DNA from: Halorussus ruber
GTDB lineage: Archaea > Halobacteriota > Halobacteria > Halobacteriales > Haladaptataceae
Direction: 5' to 3'
DNA length: 64,000 nt
Assembly: GCF_004765785.1 (NCBI RefSeq)
Contig: NZ_ML219769.1
Coordinates: 181,891-245,890 of the forward strand
Shown here piece by piece: positions 51,718 to 62,653 of the stretch. Numbering within the stretch: position 1 is the stretch's first letter; each line of letters opens with the position of its first letter. The notes below the pieces were generated by a model, which was given only the letters and a program-made list of their open reading frames with translations, made no database searches and was not told the DNA's origin. Both the position numbers and the translations under genes were made by a program.

Positions 51718-54432
51718 TCACGAGTCGGACGTTCCGACTCGCCGTCGGAGTTCACGCTCTAGCTGTCCGATTACGAAGGGGAGGAGACTCATCCCGAACA
51801 CGAGCAGCCACCCCTCGACCCCGATGGGGGTGGTACTCAGCGCCAGAGAGATGCCGGGCAAGTAGACTGCGCCGAAGAGGATTACTGATGACAGGCCCAG
51901 GGCACCCCAGACGTACAGGTTTTCCGTGACCTCATTTCTGACGAGATCTGACGTGATATCCCGGACGTTGAACACGTGCCAGAGCTGGGCAAAGGCCAAC
52001 GTGAGGAACGAGATTGTGACGGCCTCATCAGTGTCCATACCCCCGGCGTACATCCTACCGCCGATCACGAATGCACCGATGACCGCGGCTGAAATCAGTA
52101 TTCCGAACAGCCCCAGTTCGGTCCAGTTGATTCGCGTCATAATCGGTTCCTCGGGGTCCCGAGGTGGGCGGTCCATGATGTCACTACTGCCGCCGCAGGC
52201 ACCGAGCGCGAACGCCGGGAAGATGTCGGTCACGACGTTGAGGAACAGAATCTGCAGCGGGAGCAACGGAAGCGGGAAGCCGAGGAGCGCGGCGATAAGT
52301 ATGACGAGCAGTTCGCTGACGTTGCACGACATGAGATACAGGACGAACTTCCTGATGTTACTGAAGATGATCCGTCCCTCTCTGACGGCGTGATAGATGC
52401 TCTCGAAGTTGTCGTCCTGCAGAATCATGTCCGATGCTTCCTGAGCGACTTGGGTCCCCCGCTGACCCATCGCTACGCCGATGTCGGCCCGCTTGAGTGC
52501 TGGCGCGTCGTTGACGCCGTCGCCAGTCATTGCGACGATAGAGCCTGCTGCCTGGTGAACGTCGATTAAATCGAGTTTGTTCGCGGGATTCACTCGCGCG
52601 AAGACGGACGCGTTCACGAACCGGTCCCGCTCCGCCTGGGTGAGGTTTTCGACGTCGTCGAGTTCACGACCCTCGACGACCTCGGTGTCGTCCGAGCCGA
52701 CCAGTCCGACGCTCCGGGCGATGTTTTGGGCCGTTCCCGCGTGATCGCCGGTCACCATGACGACTCGTATCCCCGCGTCCTGACACCGCTGGATAGTCGA
52801 TCTGACTTCTTTTCGCGGCGGATCGATCAATCCAACGAGCCCGATCAGCGACAGGTCCTCGTACGGCGAGCCCTCTGTACTATCCACGTCTTTCTTGGCG
52901 AGTCCGAGAACGCGCAACCCGTCTTCGGCCATTCGCTCGCTCTTTTCGATCAACTCGTCCTTCTCGGTCGCCGATAACTCTCTGGAGTCCTCCCCCGTCA
53001 CCACCCGAGAAGACGCGTCGATGACCTCCTCCGGAGCCCCCTTTACGGCTACCGTGTACCGTCCGTCGGAGTCGTGGTACGTTGCCATCATTTTGACGGC
53101 CGGGTCGAACGACACCTCCCGGGCTTCCGGCAGCGATTCGAGGAGGGCGTCCCGGTTGAGCCCGCCCTTCATCCCGGCGATCAGGAGGGCGACTTCCATC
53201 GGATCGCCCGAAACGTTCAGTTCGCCGTCTTCCTCGGTCACGGAGGCGTTGTTACAGAGGACGCCCACTTTGAGCGCTTCCTGCATGGCGGGGTCCTGTG
53301 GCTCGTCTAGCTCTTGGCCGCCGTGCTGAAACGTCCCCTTAGTGTCGAGTCCAGTCCCTGTGACCTCCACCGAGCCGTTCGCCAGCTCGTAGGCGGCCAC
53401 CGTCATCTTGTTCTCCGTTAACGTTCCCGTCTTATCAGTGCAGATGACGGTTGTGGAGCCGAGCGTCTCGACGGAGGCGAGGTTGCTGATGAGTGCGTTG
53501 CGGTCGGCCATCCGCCACATCCCCCTCGCCAACACGAGTGTGGCGACAATGGGGAGCCCTTCCGGCACTGTCGCAACCGCCAGCGCGATGGCCGTTTCAA
53601 CCATCAGGAAGAGATCCTGCCCCCTGAGCCAGCCGGACACGAGGACGATAGCCGCAACCACGAGGAGTAATGGAACGAGTTTCTGTCCGAGGTCGTCAAG
53701 CTTCCCCTGGAGTGGTGTCTTTTTCTCACCTGTCTCTTGGAGCGATGCCGATATCTGCCCCAGTTCTGTGCCCGGGCCCGTGGCGACGACGACTGCTTCT
53801 GCGGTGCCCCGCGTCAGGTACGTCCCCTTATACAGCATGTTCTCCCGCTCGGCGAGCGGCACGTCTTCATCGAGGGGCTCGCTGGTCTTCCCGACGGGGA
53901 CGGATTCGCCGGTGAGGGCCGACTCGTCAACTTGGAGCTTGGACGGGTCTATCACCCGCAGGTCGGCCGGGACGATATCACCAGCATCGAGAATGACAAT
54001 ATCGCCCGGAACTAGGTTCTCCGCCGGAATTTCCTGATCGTCGCCGGATCGGCGGACTCTGGTTTCGACCTCCGTCATCTCCTGTAGACTCTCCATCGAA
54101 CGGATAGCACGCATCTCGGTGACGAAGCCGATGGCACCGTTAATGACGAGAACAGCGAGAACCGCGGTCCCTTCGATAACGTCCCCCATCACGAACGCCG
54201 CCACGGCCGCAACTGCGAGCAGGAGGACGATAACACTCGCAAACTGGTTCACTAAAACCTCGAGCCAGCGTCGCTGTTCGACTTCGTGTAACTCGTTGGG
54301 ACCGAACCGCTCTCGTCTGCGCTTGACTTCCTCTTCCGTCAGCCCCTCGTCTTTCGATACGTCGAGTTGTTCCAGAACGTCGCTTACAGACCGCGACCAC
54401 GGTGACTGAGTATCGTCCCTGTTTCGTACCAT
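51718..54432 (-). CDS. P2-type cation-transporting ATPase
   Basis: 904 residues from the ATG at 54432 (a GTG directly before it is possible). Landmarks in order: an N-terminal actuator region with LTGESVPVG, the helix PEGLP (VATVPEGLPIVATL) at the ion site, phosphorylation at D333 in CTDKTGTLTENKM, a nucleotide domain with KGAPEEV, and the hinge TGDGVNDAPALKRADIG. Ten membrane helices are expected. There are no Cys-rich metal domains. This is the P2 (Ca2+ or Na+/H+) type, like SERCA, PMA or mycobacterial CtpF. The ion is not certain. Confidence 0.93.
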   Translation of the reverse strand: MVRNRDDTQSPWSRSVSDVLEQLDVSKDEGLTEEEVKRRRERFGPNELHEVEQRRWLEVLVNQFASVIVLLLAVAAVAAFVMGDVIEGTAVLAVLVINGAIGFVTEMRAIRSMESLQEMTEVETRVRRSGDDQEIPAENLVPGDIVILDAGDIVPADLRVIDPSKLQVDESALTGESVPVGKTSEPLDEDVPLAERENMLYKGTYLTRGTAEAVVVATGPGTELGQISASLQETGEKKTPLQGKLDDLGQKLVPLLLVVAAIVLVSGWLRGQDLFLMVETAIALAVATVPEGLPIVATLVLARGMWRMADRNALISNLASVETLGSTTVICTDKTGTLTENKMTVAAYELANGSVEVTGTGLDTKGTFQHGGQELDEPQDPAMQEALKVGVLCNNASVTEEDGELNVSGDPMEVALLIAGMKGGLNRDALLESLPEAREVSFDPAVKMMATYHDSDGRYTVAVKGAPEEVIDASSRVVTGEDSRELSATEKDELIEKSERMAEDGLRVLGLAKKDVDSTEGSPYEDLSLIGLVGLIDPPRKEVRSTIQRCQDAGIRVVMVTGDHAGTAQNIARSVGLVGSDDTEVVEGRELDDVENLTQAERDRFVNASVFARVNPANKLDLIDVHQAAGSIVAMTGDGVNDAPALKRADIGVAMGQRGTQVAQEASDMILQDDNFESIYHAVREGRIIFSNIRKFVLYLMSCNVSELLVILIAALLGFPLPLLPLQILFLNVVTDIFPAFALGACGGSSDIMDRPPRDPEEPIMTRINWTELGLFGILISAAVIGAFVIGGRMYAGGMDTDEAVTISFLTLAFAQLWHVFNVRDITSDLVRNEVTENLYVWGALGLSSVILFGAVYLPGISLALSTTPIGVEGWLLVFGMSLLPFVIGQLERELRRRVGTSDS

Positions 54433-54878
54433 CACTTAGGAAAGGCTCCGTATTTTCTCATACAGAACAGATTGAACGCGGCGCTTTGTGTAGTTTCGGT
54501 ACGGATTGATACGACTGCCGGGTTCCTCGCCCGCCTCAATTGAGCAGGTAATCTCTGTGTGATGTGTGGACCTGAGTAGCCCTCTCGCGATGAGTACCCG
54601 CCCGAAATCCGGATAGCTTCGATTCGTCGAGCGAGTTCCGTACTAGCTGTACCCACTCTGCACTCAGTTTTCCTCGGTTGGCGGGGGCGTTCACCCGGGG
54701 TGGCCGGAGGTACACGAATACGAACTCCGCGACCACGAATTCCCCGCTCATGATGACGAGGAGTCCCCACCGACGGGTGCAGATCGCTCCAACACTCCCA
54801 TTGTCGTGTGAGGGACTCGTCGGAGGACGACTGCAACGAGCGACACCGGTGGACAGTACGGATCGGAATCCCGGTGTC
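54433..54878. other. Gap upstream of the P-type ATPase
   Basis: About 445 bases without a gene, containing the ATPase promoter side (an A/T-rich GAGAAAATAC about 35 bases before the start) and non-coding sequence. Open frames through it have no recognisable domain. Confidence 0.4.
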
Positions 54879-55127
54879 GTCACAGGCCCCAGAAGAACGC
54901 GATGCCCGGCCGTCGTGACGACGGTTAGGACGAACTGGAGCGGTGCCCCGACGCGTGCGAAGTCGGTGAACTCGTACCCGCCGGGGCCGTAGACCATGAG
55001 ATTCGTCTGATAGCCGACGGGACTGAGTAGCGGTGTGCTGGCGGCGAACGTCACCGCGAGGGCGAACGCGAAGGTGTTGACCCCGAGTTGACCCGCAACT
55101 TCCACGGCGATGGGAAGCATCAATACG
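54879..55127 (-). pseudogene. SLC13-type permease C-terminal fragment
   Basis: The coding signal reads LMLPIAVEVAGQLGVNTFAF, TFAASTPLLSPVGYQTNLMV and YGPGGYEFTDFARVGAPLQF, the last three helices of a SLC13/TrkA-C-type permease. One extra base after TTAG (near 54904) breaks the frame; the expected ending IAFFWGL-stop appears in the next frame, ending near 54879. Only the last 80 of perhaps 600 residues remain. Confidence 0.65.
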
Positions 55128-55139
55128 GACTGCCCCGAG

Positions 55140-55426
55140 ACGAAGGGTCGCGGCTCCCCTACGTCATCCCGGAATACGAAGGCGCACCGATCTACGATCA
55201 CGAGCGCTTACCGTCCGTCACCCGCGAGTCGCTGATTGACGCCGACCTGACGATCCGCTCGTACGACACACTAACGTCGCCGCCAACGGACCTGCCAACA
55301 CGCGAGACGGGACTCGTCTTCGAACACCGTGCTCGGGAGAGCGACGCCGACATCGAGTACGACCTCATCTCGAGCGACGAACTCGAACACATTACGGAAT
55401 TGAGAGGAGAAAGCCCCGCCCTTTAG
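55140..55426 (+). pseudogene. Fragment of an unknown protein next to the IS
   Basis: Residues RLPYVIPEYEGAPIYDHERL then LIDADLTIRSYDTLTSPPTD look like real coding sequence in haloarchaeal style (acidic, high third-position GC). No start codon fits: the frame opens only inside the antisense SLC13 relic. Its end lies inside the left IS hairpin region, so the fragment was probably cut by the insertion. Family not recognised. Confidence 0.4.
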
Positions 55427-55526
55427 GGCGGGGATGAATCCGACAAACGATGACACAAACCACCAACGATAGCACGGCCGGATATTCCAATAAATACTTA
55501 GGATGATAGACTAAATTACCGATGTA

Positions 55527-56915
<1,389 letters not shown>

Positions 56916-56957
56916 GTCAATTCAGCAAGTTCGTGAGTCGGGAGGACTGATAGCTCG

Positions 56958-58265
56958 ATGGCGACTCGGGACCGCGCGTTCGCCCGCACCGAGGGTATCG
57001 AGCGCGCCGCTAGCACCATCGAGGAGCGCGCCGAACCGCTGGACGAGCGGGCCCTCCCGCGCCTCGCCGACGAGGTCGAGGACGCGGATTTCGTCCTCCT
57101 CGGGGAAGCCAGCCACGGGACCTCGGAGTACTACCGGTGGCGCGCCCGGTTGACCGCCGAACTCGCCGAGCGCGGCGGACTCTCGTTCGTCGCGGTCGAG
57201 GGCGACTGGACCGACTGCTACGAGGTGAACAGGTACGTCCGGGGGCAGCGCGACGACGACCGGGCCACCGACGTCCTCGCGGAGTTCGAGCGGTGGCCGA
57301 CGTGGATGTGGGCCAACTGGGAGGTCGCCGCGCTCGTGGACCGACTCCGAGGGTACAACGAGGGACGGTCCCACGACGAGCAGGTCGGCTTCTACGGTCT
57401 CGACGTGTACAGCCTCTTCGAGTCGATGGAAGCCGTCGTCGAGTACTTGGAGGACTACGACCCGGAGGCCGCCGAGCGGGCGCGGGACGCCTACAACTGC
57501 TTCGAACCCTACGGCGAGGACGCCCGAGAGTACGGCCGTTCGACACGGCTCGCGCCAGCGGACTGCGAGGACGAGGTGGTCGAAATCTTGGCGGACCTCC
57601 GGCGAGACCACGAACGGTACGACGGCGACCCGGAGGCACACTTCGCCGCCGAGCAGAACGCCTTCGTGGCGAAGAACGCCGAGGAGTACTACCGGTCGAT
57701 GATGGAGGGGAGCGCCGAGTCGTGGAACGTCCGCGACGACCACATGATGGCGACGCTCGACCGACTCGCGGACCACCACGGCGGGACGGCGGTCATCTGG
57801 GCGCACAACACTCACGTCGGCGACGCCCGGGCGACCGACATGGCCGACCGCGGCAAGCACAACCTCGGACAACTCGCTCGCCAGAACCATCCGGGCGAGT
57901 GCCACGTCGTCGGGTTCGGCACTCACCGGGGCGAGGTCGTCGCGGGCGAGGAGTGGGGCGCGGACGAGGAGAAAATGCGCGTCCCGCCAGCCCGCGAGGG
58001 GAGCGTCGGCAACACCTTCCACCGCGCGACCGGCGAGGACTGCTTCCTCCCAGACACCGACGCGCCCGCGCTCGCCGAGCGCCGGGGCCACCGCGCCATC
58101 GGCGTGGTCTACGACCCCGACCGCGAGACGTACAACTACGTTCCGACGAATCTGGCCGAACGCTACGACTCGTTCGTCCACGTCGAGGACTCGACCGCGC
58201 TCCACTCGCTCGGCGTCGAACCAGACCTGAGCGAAGCGCCCGAGGCGTACCCGTGGGGCGTGTAG
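56958..58265 (+). CDS. Erythromycin esterase family protein
   Basis: 435 residues. Active-site features: LLGEASHGTSEYYRWR near residues 38-53 (E-A-S-H-G-T), VAVEGDWTDCYEVNRYVRG, GFYGLDVYSLFESM, and VIWAHNTHVGDARATDM with the second His region. This is a metal-dependent hydrolase family that includes erythromycin esterases, but most archaeal and mycobacterial members probably act on other substrates. It begins 45 bases after the IS right end. It is the full version of the stub at 36255. The 3' side is A/T-rich. Confidence 0.9.
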   Translation: MATRDRAFARTEGIERAASTIEERAEPLDERALPRLADEVEDADFVLLGEASHGTSEYYRWRARLTAELAERGGLSFVAVEGDWTDCYEVNRYVRGQRDDDRATDVLAEFERWPTWMWANWEVAALVDRLRGYNEGRSHDEQVGFYGLDVYSLFESMEAVVEYLEDYDPEAAERARDAYNCFEPYGEDAREYGRSTRLAPADCEDEVVEILADLRRDHERYDGDPEAHFAAEQNAFVAKNAEEYYRSMMEGSAESWNVRDDHMMATLDRLADHHGGTAVIWAHNTHVGDARATDMADRGKHNLGQLARQNHPGECHVVGFGTHRGEVVAGEEWGADEEKMRVPPAREGSVGNTFHRATGEDCFLPDTDAPALAERRGHRAIGVVYDPDRETYNYVPTNLAERYDSFVHVEDSTALHSLGVEPDLSEAPEAYPWGV

Positions 58266-58473
58266 CCGTAGAAATGTAATTATTTCTCTAACATAGAAAA
58301 GCAATTTCTTAACACAGTATTTCATTTTCTTAGGCGAGCACGACCGCGGCCGTCGGCCACGGTCGCGCAGGACAACCGTTCGTACCCACTCCTTCTGCTG
58401 GCGTCTTCTCCGACACAACTCTCTCCTCACCTCGGGCACAACCCCTTTCCCGCCCAACACCGTGCTTCCGCCG

Positions 58474-58690
58474 ATGACCGTCAGCGTCGTCCTCCCGACC
58501 TACCACCGGGCGTCGGTCCTCGGCGACGCCGTCGAGAGCGTCCTCGGCCAGCGCTACGCCGACCTTGAACGCCTCGTCGTGGACGACGGCGACGACGAAG
58601 CGACTCCCAAGGTCGTCTCCTCGTTCGGCGACGACCGACTGCGATACGTCTGCCGCGTGGAGGGTTCCGGCGTCGCAGCACTCGCGCGCC
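58474..58690 (+). pseudogene. Glycosyltransferase family 2 N-terminal fragment
   Basis: From the ATG at 58474: TVSVVLPTYHRASVLGDAVE then SVLGQRYADLERLVVDDGDD, the standard GT2 nucleotide-sugar fold start. Homology stops after RLRYVCRVEGSGVAA, where the D-x-D region should follow. No further GT2 sequence is found downstream, so only the first 70 residues remain. On the opposite strand (about 58680-58797) the stretch YAIQHAFMRKTVEAIDGHVA may be a fragment of another gene, which I could not identify. Confidence 0.55.
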
Positions 58691-59044
58691 CCGGCGTTCA
58701 GTGGGACGTAAGCAGACTCGGCAGCCACGTGTCCGTCTATCGCCTCGACGGTCTTGCGCATGAACGCGTGCTGGATGGCATAGAGTATCTCGACCATAGG
58801 TTTCCTCTGGTTTCGACTCCGTCAGCGGAAACGGAAACGTCGAAAACCGTCCGCCGGCGGAGCCGATGGTTACCTCTGTTACTGTGCCGACGTGTATAGT
58901 CCTCACCCCAAACTGCTGACAGACTTGGTGGATGGAATCTAGGTACTGTAGAATTCCGGTAGACGGACACAACCGGCGGAGGTTTTCGGCGGTAGACCGA
59001 CATTGGCCATCGCTATCTTCCCGTGGTAGATATTGAATTGACGT
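58691..59044. other. Gap between gene fragments
   Basis: About 350 bases. Apart from the possible minus-strand fragment at 58680-58797, nothing recognisable; probably decayed sequence. Confidence 0.35.
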
Positions 59045-59809
59045 ATGGGACTTCTGCTCGACCTCAATTTGATTCTTGCTCAGGTATCTGGTCCGAGCGG
59101 ATTTTCCGGAGGGCTTCTGTCGAACCCGTGGTTTTACGCGGGGTTCTCGGCCGTCTCGATGGCGGTGGGGTCAGCGGTCGCCCTCTGGCTTGATCCGCGT
59201 CGAGGGTGGCAGGCCATCCTACTTGCCGTCGGCGGCGGGTCACTGGTCATCTCGCTCGCCTTCGAACTGTTCGACCCGGCGTTCCACAACATCGGTCGCT
59301 GGGGTGCGTCGGGCTTCTTTGTGGCTGGCGTGGGGACGTTCGGCGGACTCGACATCCTCATTGACGGACGATGAGCGACGAGACAAAGGAGAACGGGTGG
59401 GACTGTGGGCGAGCGTGACGACCGACGGCTCCCCGAGAATGCGGCGATGGGGTCGCTGCTCGCTGCGTCGGGGCAGGTCCACGGCGCACTCTCGTTCCTA
59501 TTCGCGCTCGTCGTGACCAACGGGTCGCAATCGATGATGTCCGGGACCAACATGAAGGAGAACCACGGTCGGTGGGTCGTTCTCGGCGCTTGGGTCGCAA
59601 CCGGTCTCGTGGTCGGCGCGTCTGTAATGGCTGGCTACTGGTACCTGCCGTCCCTGTCGCACTACTGGCTCGGGGCGGTCCGGGCGTTCGCCGGGGGTGC
59701 CATCCTCGCGTCGCTCGCGGGCGAAATCTATCCCGACGCCTACGAGGACGCGGGACCGTACATCACGCTGGCGACAGCGGTCGGCTTCCTCGTGACGTTT
59801 CTGCTGTGA
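59045..59809 (+). pseudogene. Frameshifted ZIP-type metal transporter
   Basis: Part one (59045-59374, 109 residues) has the first helices of a ZIP-like protein and ends DILIDGR at a premature stop. The next coding stretch in a second frame is ERVGLWASVTTDGSP. After another shift the third frame is ENAAMGSLLAASGQVHGALS, ALVVTNGSQSMMSGTNM and AGGAILASLAGEIYPDAYED, the ZIP core helices, ending at 59809. At least two frameshifts separate three colinear pieces of one gene of about 250 residues. The D-G-x-P-E-N-A motif of ZIP-like carriers is split exactly at a shift. Confidence 0.75.
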
Positions 59810-59928
59810 CGCGATTGACCTCACGTCTTGCGGTCCTCTCTCCCTCATCGCCACTACAGTATGGACTACCGGCTGAAACCGACTTCAGGCCCCTTCGAGC
59901 AAGTTGAGAAAGCAGATACTTACGCGGA

Positions 59929-60879
59929 TTACGTCTCGTCTGGTTCGCTGGCCCACCTATCAACTATATTGACGACTTCTTTTGCCGTGTTGCTAATCCG
60001 GTCAAGCCGATTTCGGATCGACGCTGAATCATCGCCCTGCCACGCAGCGAGGTAGAACGCCGACCCATCCGTGTCAAGCCCACAGTACCGGCCAACAATG
60101 TACGCGACGGCTTCTGCTTCGACCTCGCGTTTCGCCCGCTCGGTTTCGTCGGTGATGTCTGCGTGGAGGAGTGCGTGGGCGTACTCATGAATCAGCGTGA
60201 CCGCGAGATCGGCCTGATTCGAGCGGGCTTTCGCCTCGACGACTGGTTGGAGATTACGATTACTCCGATATTTGCAGACGCCCGTTGCGTCGCCATGCGT
60301 CCACTCGTCAGCATCGACGACACGAACTGTCACGCCGATATCAGCGGCCGCATCCTTGAGTGCAGGCACGAGGTGGTCGGCATCCCCAGTCGCCTCGGTT
60401 TCTAGCTCAGGACGCGGCTCACCTTCGGTCTGAGACACATCGAAGACCGCCGTTGGCTTGAAGCCGACAAGCCCTTTCGACCACTCCTCCGGCGGCGTCT
60501 CGTCGTATTCACAGTCGCTTTGTTCGTGATAGCTCGGCGAATTCTCGCACTCGGGACACCGGTTGGTGATGATCGGTGCCCAGATCCAGATGGCCTGTTC
60601 GCCCTCTTGGACATGCCGGTCGAACTCAGTTCGCCACGTGTTGTAGCCAGCGACCTTCGTCGCCTCTGGATACTGGAGTTGGATGAGCAGGGTATTTCGA
60701 TGGGAGTAGTCGTGGAACTGGGATTGAACACCAAGCCAGTCTTGGAACTGCTGACTGGCTCTTGCCTCGTCAGTGAGAGCGACGAGGTCGTCGATCCACG
60801 CTTCGATCGTACTGTGCATCTCGTCGTGGCGAGTTTCGGAGTCACTGAAAGCAACTCGTGAACAAGTATTCGATAGCAT
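59929..60879 (-). CDS. ArdC-like antirestriction protein
   Basis: 316 residues. The N-terminal half (WIDDLVALTDEARASQQFQD ... FHDYSHRNTLLIQLQYPEAT ... GYNTWRTEFDRHVQEGEQAI) is the ArdC ssDNA-binding domain. A zinc-knuckle insertion (CPECENSPSYHEQSDCEYD) follows. The C-terminal half has HEYAHALLH (H-E-x-x-H metallopeptidase) with E-A-E-A-V-A-Y-I-V. ArdC proteins protect incoming plasmid DNA against restriction, so this marks a conjugative or integrative element. The first ATG at 60879 has possible later starts (MHSTIEAWIDDL at residue 21). Copy B of the hairpin motif lies upstream. Confidence 0.85.
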   Translation of the reverse strand: MLSNTCSRVAFSDSETRHDEMHSTIEAWIDDLVALTDEARASQQFQDWLGVQSQFHDYSHRNTLLIQLQYPEATKVAGYNTWRTEFDRHVQEGEQAIWIWAPIITNRCPECENSPSYHEQSDCEYDETPPEEWSKGLVGFKPTAVFDVSQTEGEPRPELETEATGDADHLVPALKDAAADIGVTVRVVDADEWTHGDATGVCKYRSNRNLQPVVEAKARSNQADLAVTLIHEYAHALLHADITDETERAKREVEAEAVAYIVGRYCGLDTDGSAFYLAAWQGDDSASIRNRLDRISNTAKEVVNIVDRWASEPDET

Positions 60880-60912
60880 GATATTCGAGTGCGGCCGACG
60901 CTTACGAACGCC

Positions 60913-60943
60913 GAGTGCCCCGCACCCCTCGGGGGCAGAAAAA
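60913..60943 (-). promoter_or_regulatory. Recurrent upstream hairpin motif, copy B
   Basis: Minus strand: a T-run then CTGCCCCCGAGGGGTGCGGG and GCACTC, about 35-65 bases before the ArdC-like gene's start. It is nearly identical to copy A. Confidence 0.65.
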
Positions 60944-61030
60944 CTAACTGACTGGCTCTAACTCGTCTATCGAAGCGGCTTATCTACAGATGAACAACGC
61001 GAGTATCTTGGAGCTTGACTACGAGGCGGT

Positions 61031-61465
61031 TTATTTGGGGTCGTACGGATTTGTCGCAGTATCGAGTCGGTAGACATCGTCAGCCGCATCGAAGTCATCA
61101 TCGAATGCGTAGAGATATCCTAGCCCTTCTGTCTGCATGTAGGCGACGATACACGCATCGACGAGCGAGAGTGCTTTGTGTTGTCTGAATAGTGCTTTTC
61201 CTGTCGCAAAGGCATCGGTAGTCAGTGACTCGACGTGGAAGCGAGCGTTCTCTTCGATTCGGTCAAGAAGATCGACGGCCGCATCGTGTCCGGCGTGGGT
61301 GGTGAGTCCGTTCATCGTCTCTGCCAGAACGTAATCGAGAATGACTGCCTCCGGCAACGACCCGTCGTCAACGCCACGGAGAATGGGGAGCGCAGTATCG
61401 TGTGCGTTATCTCGTCGATAGGCCGCTGCGAAGAGGACCGACGTGTCGAGTAAGGCCCGAGGCAT
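61031..61465 (-). CDS. vapC: PIN-domain toxin (VapC-like)
   Basis: 144 residues. PIN-domain acids: D7 (MPRALLDTSVLFAAA), E49 (VLAETMN), D101 in SLVDACIVAYMQ and D119-D121 in AFDDDFDAADD. VapC toxins cut tRNA or rRNA. The gene begins directly after the antitoxin's TAA (stop and start adjacent), so it is the second gene of a toxin-antitoxin operon. Confidence 0.9.
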   Translation of the reverse strand: MPRALLDTSVLFAAAYRRDNAHDTALPILRGVDDGSLPEAVILDYVLAETMNGLTTHAGHDAAVDLLDRIEENARFHVESLTTDAFATGKALFRQHKALSLVDACIVAYMQTEGLGYLYAFDDDFDAADDVYRLDTATNPYDPK

Positions 61466-61717
61466 TTATTCGATATCGACGCCCCAGGCGTCGTGGTCGG
61501 TAGTTACGTCTGTTTCTGTATCCCCGTCGTAGCCCTCGAAGTCACTAAATGTGCCTGTCCGCTGTTGAATGACGTGGACGCGGATACTGCCATCCTTTTC
61601 GATGTGCCAGCGCAACTGGTCACCGTCGTCGATTCCGAGTTCTCGCCGGATTCGGGCAGGGATGTTCGCTTGGTTGCCCGAGACCTTACTTTCGGCGTCG
61701 ATACGGTCACTACTCAT
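61466..61717 (-). CDS. vapB: AbrB-type antitoxin (VapB-like)
   Basis: 83 residues from the ATG at 61717. The swapped-hairpin SpoVT/AbrB DNA-binding domain is AESKVSGNQANIPARIRREL then GIDDGDQLRWHIEKDGSIRV. The tail (FSDFEGYDGDTETDVTTDHD) would mask the toxin. Two inverted repeats lie just upstream and are candidate binding sites. Confidence 0.88.
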   Translation of the reverse strand: MSSDRIDAESKVSGNQANIPARIRRELGIDDGDQLRWHIEKDGSIRVHVIQQRTGTFSDFEGYDGDTETDVTTDHDAWGVDIE

Positions 61718-61722
61718 GGTCA

Positions 61723-61767
61723 ATAGAGGGAACTCTATCGGTAAAAAGGTAGTGTGGAGACACACTA
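61723..61767. promoter_or_regulatory. Two inverted repeats before vapBC
   Basis: ATAGAG-GGAA-CTCTAT at 61723-61738, and TAGTGTG-GAGA-CACACTA at 61750-61767. Both are perfect and within 50 bases of the antitoxin start, as expected for autoregulatory operators. Confidence 0.65.
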
Positions 61768-61829
61768 TGTTCTGCTTGAGGCAGCAAGTCTGATAGGATT
61801 TTGATAACGAACACGTCTTCGTTGACCAT

Positions 61830-62264
61830 CTATGCGTCTCCGCTCGCTAACCGGTCGATGAATTCACGCTGTTGGCGTTTTCGCTCGTCGACCGTTGATT
61901 CGTACTCTTTCTCGATTTGCTCGTGGTATGTCTCGACGGCCTGTTCGTCGCCAGTTAGCAGGAGACCGTCTTGAAGAGCGGCGTGTGCGACGGCAGTCGG
62001 GAGTTGCTCGATATCGCTTACGTCCACAAACTCCTCGGCATACTGCTGGAGGTCCGCATCGATTTGGTTTCGCAGTCGGAATCGTTCCCGAGCGTCCAAT
62101 GTCTCCGGGAACCGGAGTGCGATGTCCACGTCTGAGTCCGGTCCAGCAGTTCCGCGTGCGTGCGAACCGAAGAGAATCGCAAAGACGACTCGCTCTTGGT
62201 CGAGATACGACCGCAGTCGGTCGAGCTTGACGCGTTCGACCGCGGAGTCGTCTGTATGCACCAT
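61830..62264 (-). CDS. MNT-type nucleotidyltransferase
   Basis: 144 residues from the ATG at 62264 (an ATG eight codons up is possible). Motif GSHARGTAGPDSDVDIALR (about 33-51) is the G-S-x(n)-D-x-D of minimal nucleotidyltransferases, whose antitoxins AMPylate HEPN toxins. Here no HEPN partner is adjacent: the next gene downstream is an unrelated vapBC and upstream is a VapB-like gene. Confidence 0.85.
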   Translation of the reverse strand: MVHTDDSAVERVKLDRLRSYLDQERVVFAILFGSHARGTAGPDSDVDIALRFPETLDARERFRLRNQIDADLQQYAEEFVDVSDIEQLPTAVAHAALQDGLLLTGDEQAVETYHEQIEKEYESTVDERKRQQREFIDRLASGDA

Positions 62265-62307
62265 ACGTACGTGTTCATCGTCCCGCATAATATAGTTGTG
62301 TTGCCGA

Positions 62308-62538
62308 TTAGTCGAAGCGCTTGCCGAGTTCACGGACCTCGGCAGTATCCTCTTCCTCTGGTATCTTGATCGCGTCCCGCATCTCACCCACTTGCTCGCT
62401 GTCGAAGACATCCTGAAGGTCGCGGAGCGAACGGTTGTCGATGAGGCGCTCGATAGTCTCACTAAACGACTCTCCCTCCTGTCTATTTGCTTTGATGCGC
62501 TCGTAGAGGTCGTCATCAAGCTGAACGTGGCGCGACAT
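62308..62538 (-). CDS. VapB-family antitoxin (DUF217-like), orphan
   Basis: 76 residues from the ATG at 62538. Core: MSRHVQLDDDLYERIKANRQ then EGESFSETIERLIDN, the pattern of the archaeal VapB antitoxin family with the G-E-S-F-S motif. The tail RSLRDLQDVFDSEQVGEMRD is helical. No PIN toxin follows; an MNT gene comes next, 43 bases away. Confidence 0.8.
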   Translation of the reverse strand: MSRHVQLDDDLYERIKANRQEGESFSETIERLIDNRSLRDLQDVFDSEQVGEMRDAIKIPEEEDTAEVRELGKRFD

Positions 62539-62653
62539 CCTTGTCGACGACATTGCCGCCGAAGTTGAATCAGTATTTGGGTCACCCACGAAATCCCTCC
62601 GCTGACACTCTCTAGGACCGGGTTCAGTGACGCGTTTATTCCGGTAAGACGCG

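Noticed and set aside
54536..55201. A 221-residue protein as an intact gene
   Set aside because: Only residues 27-99 resemble a permease; the rest is non-coding after an extra base. I call it a fragment.
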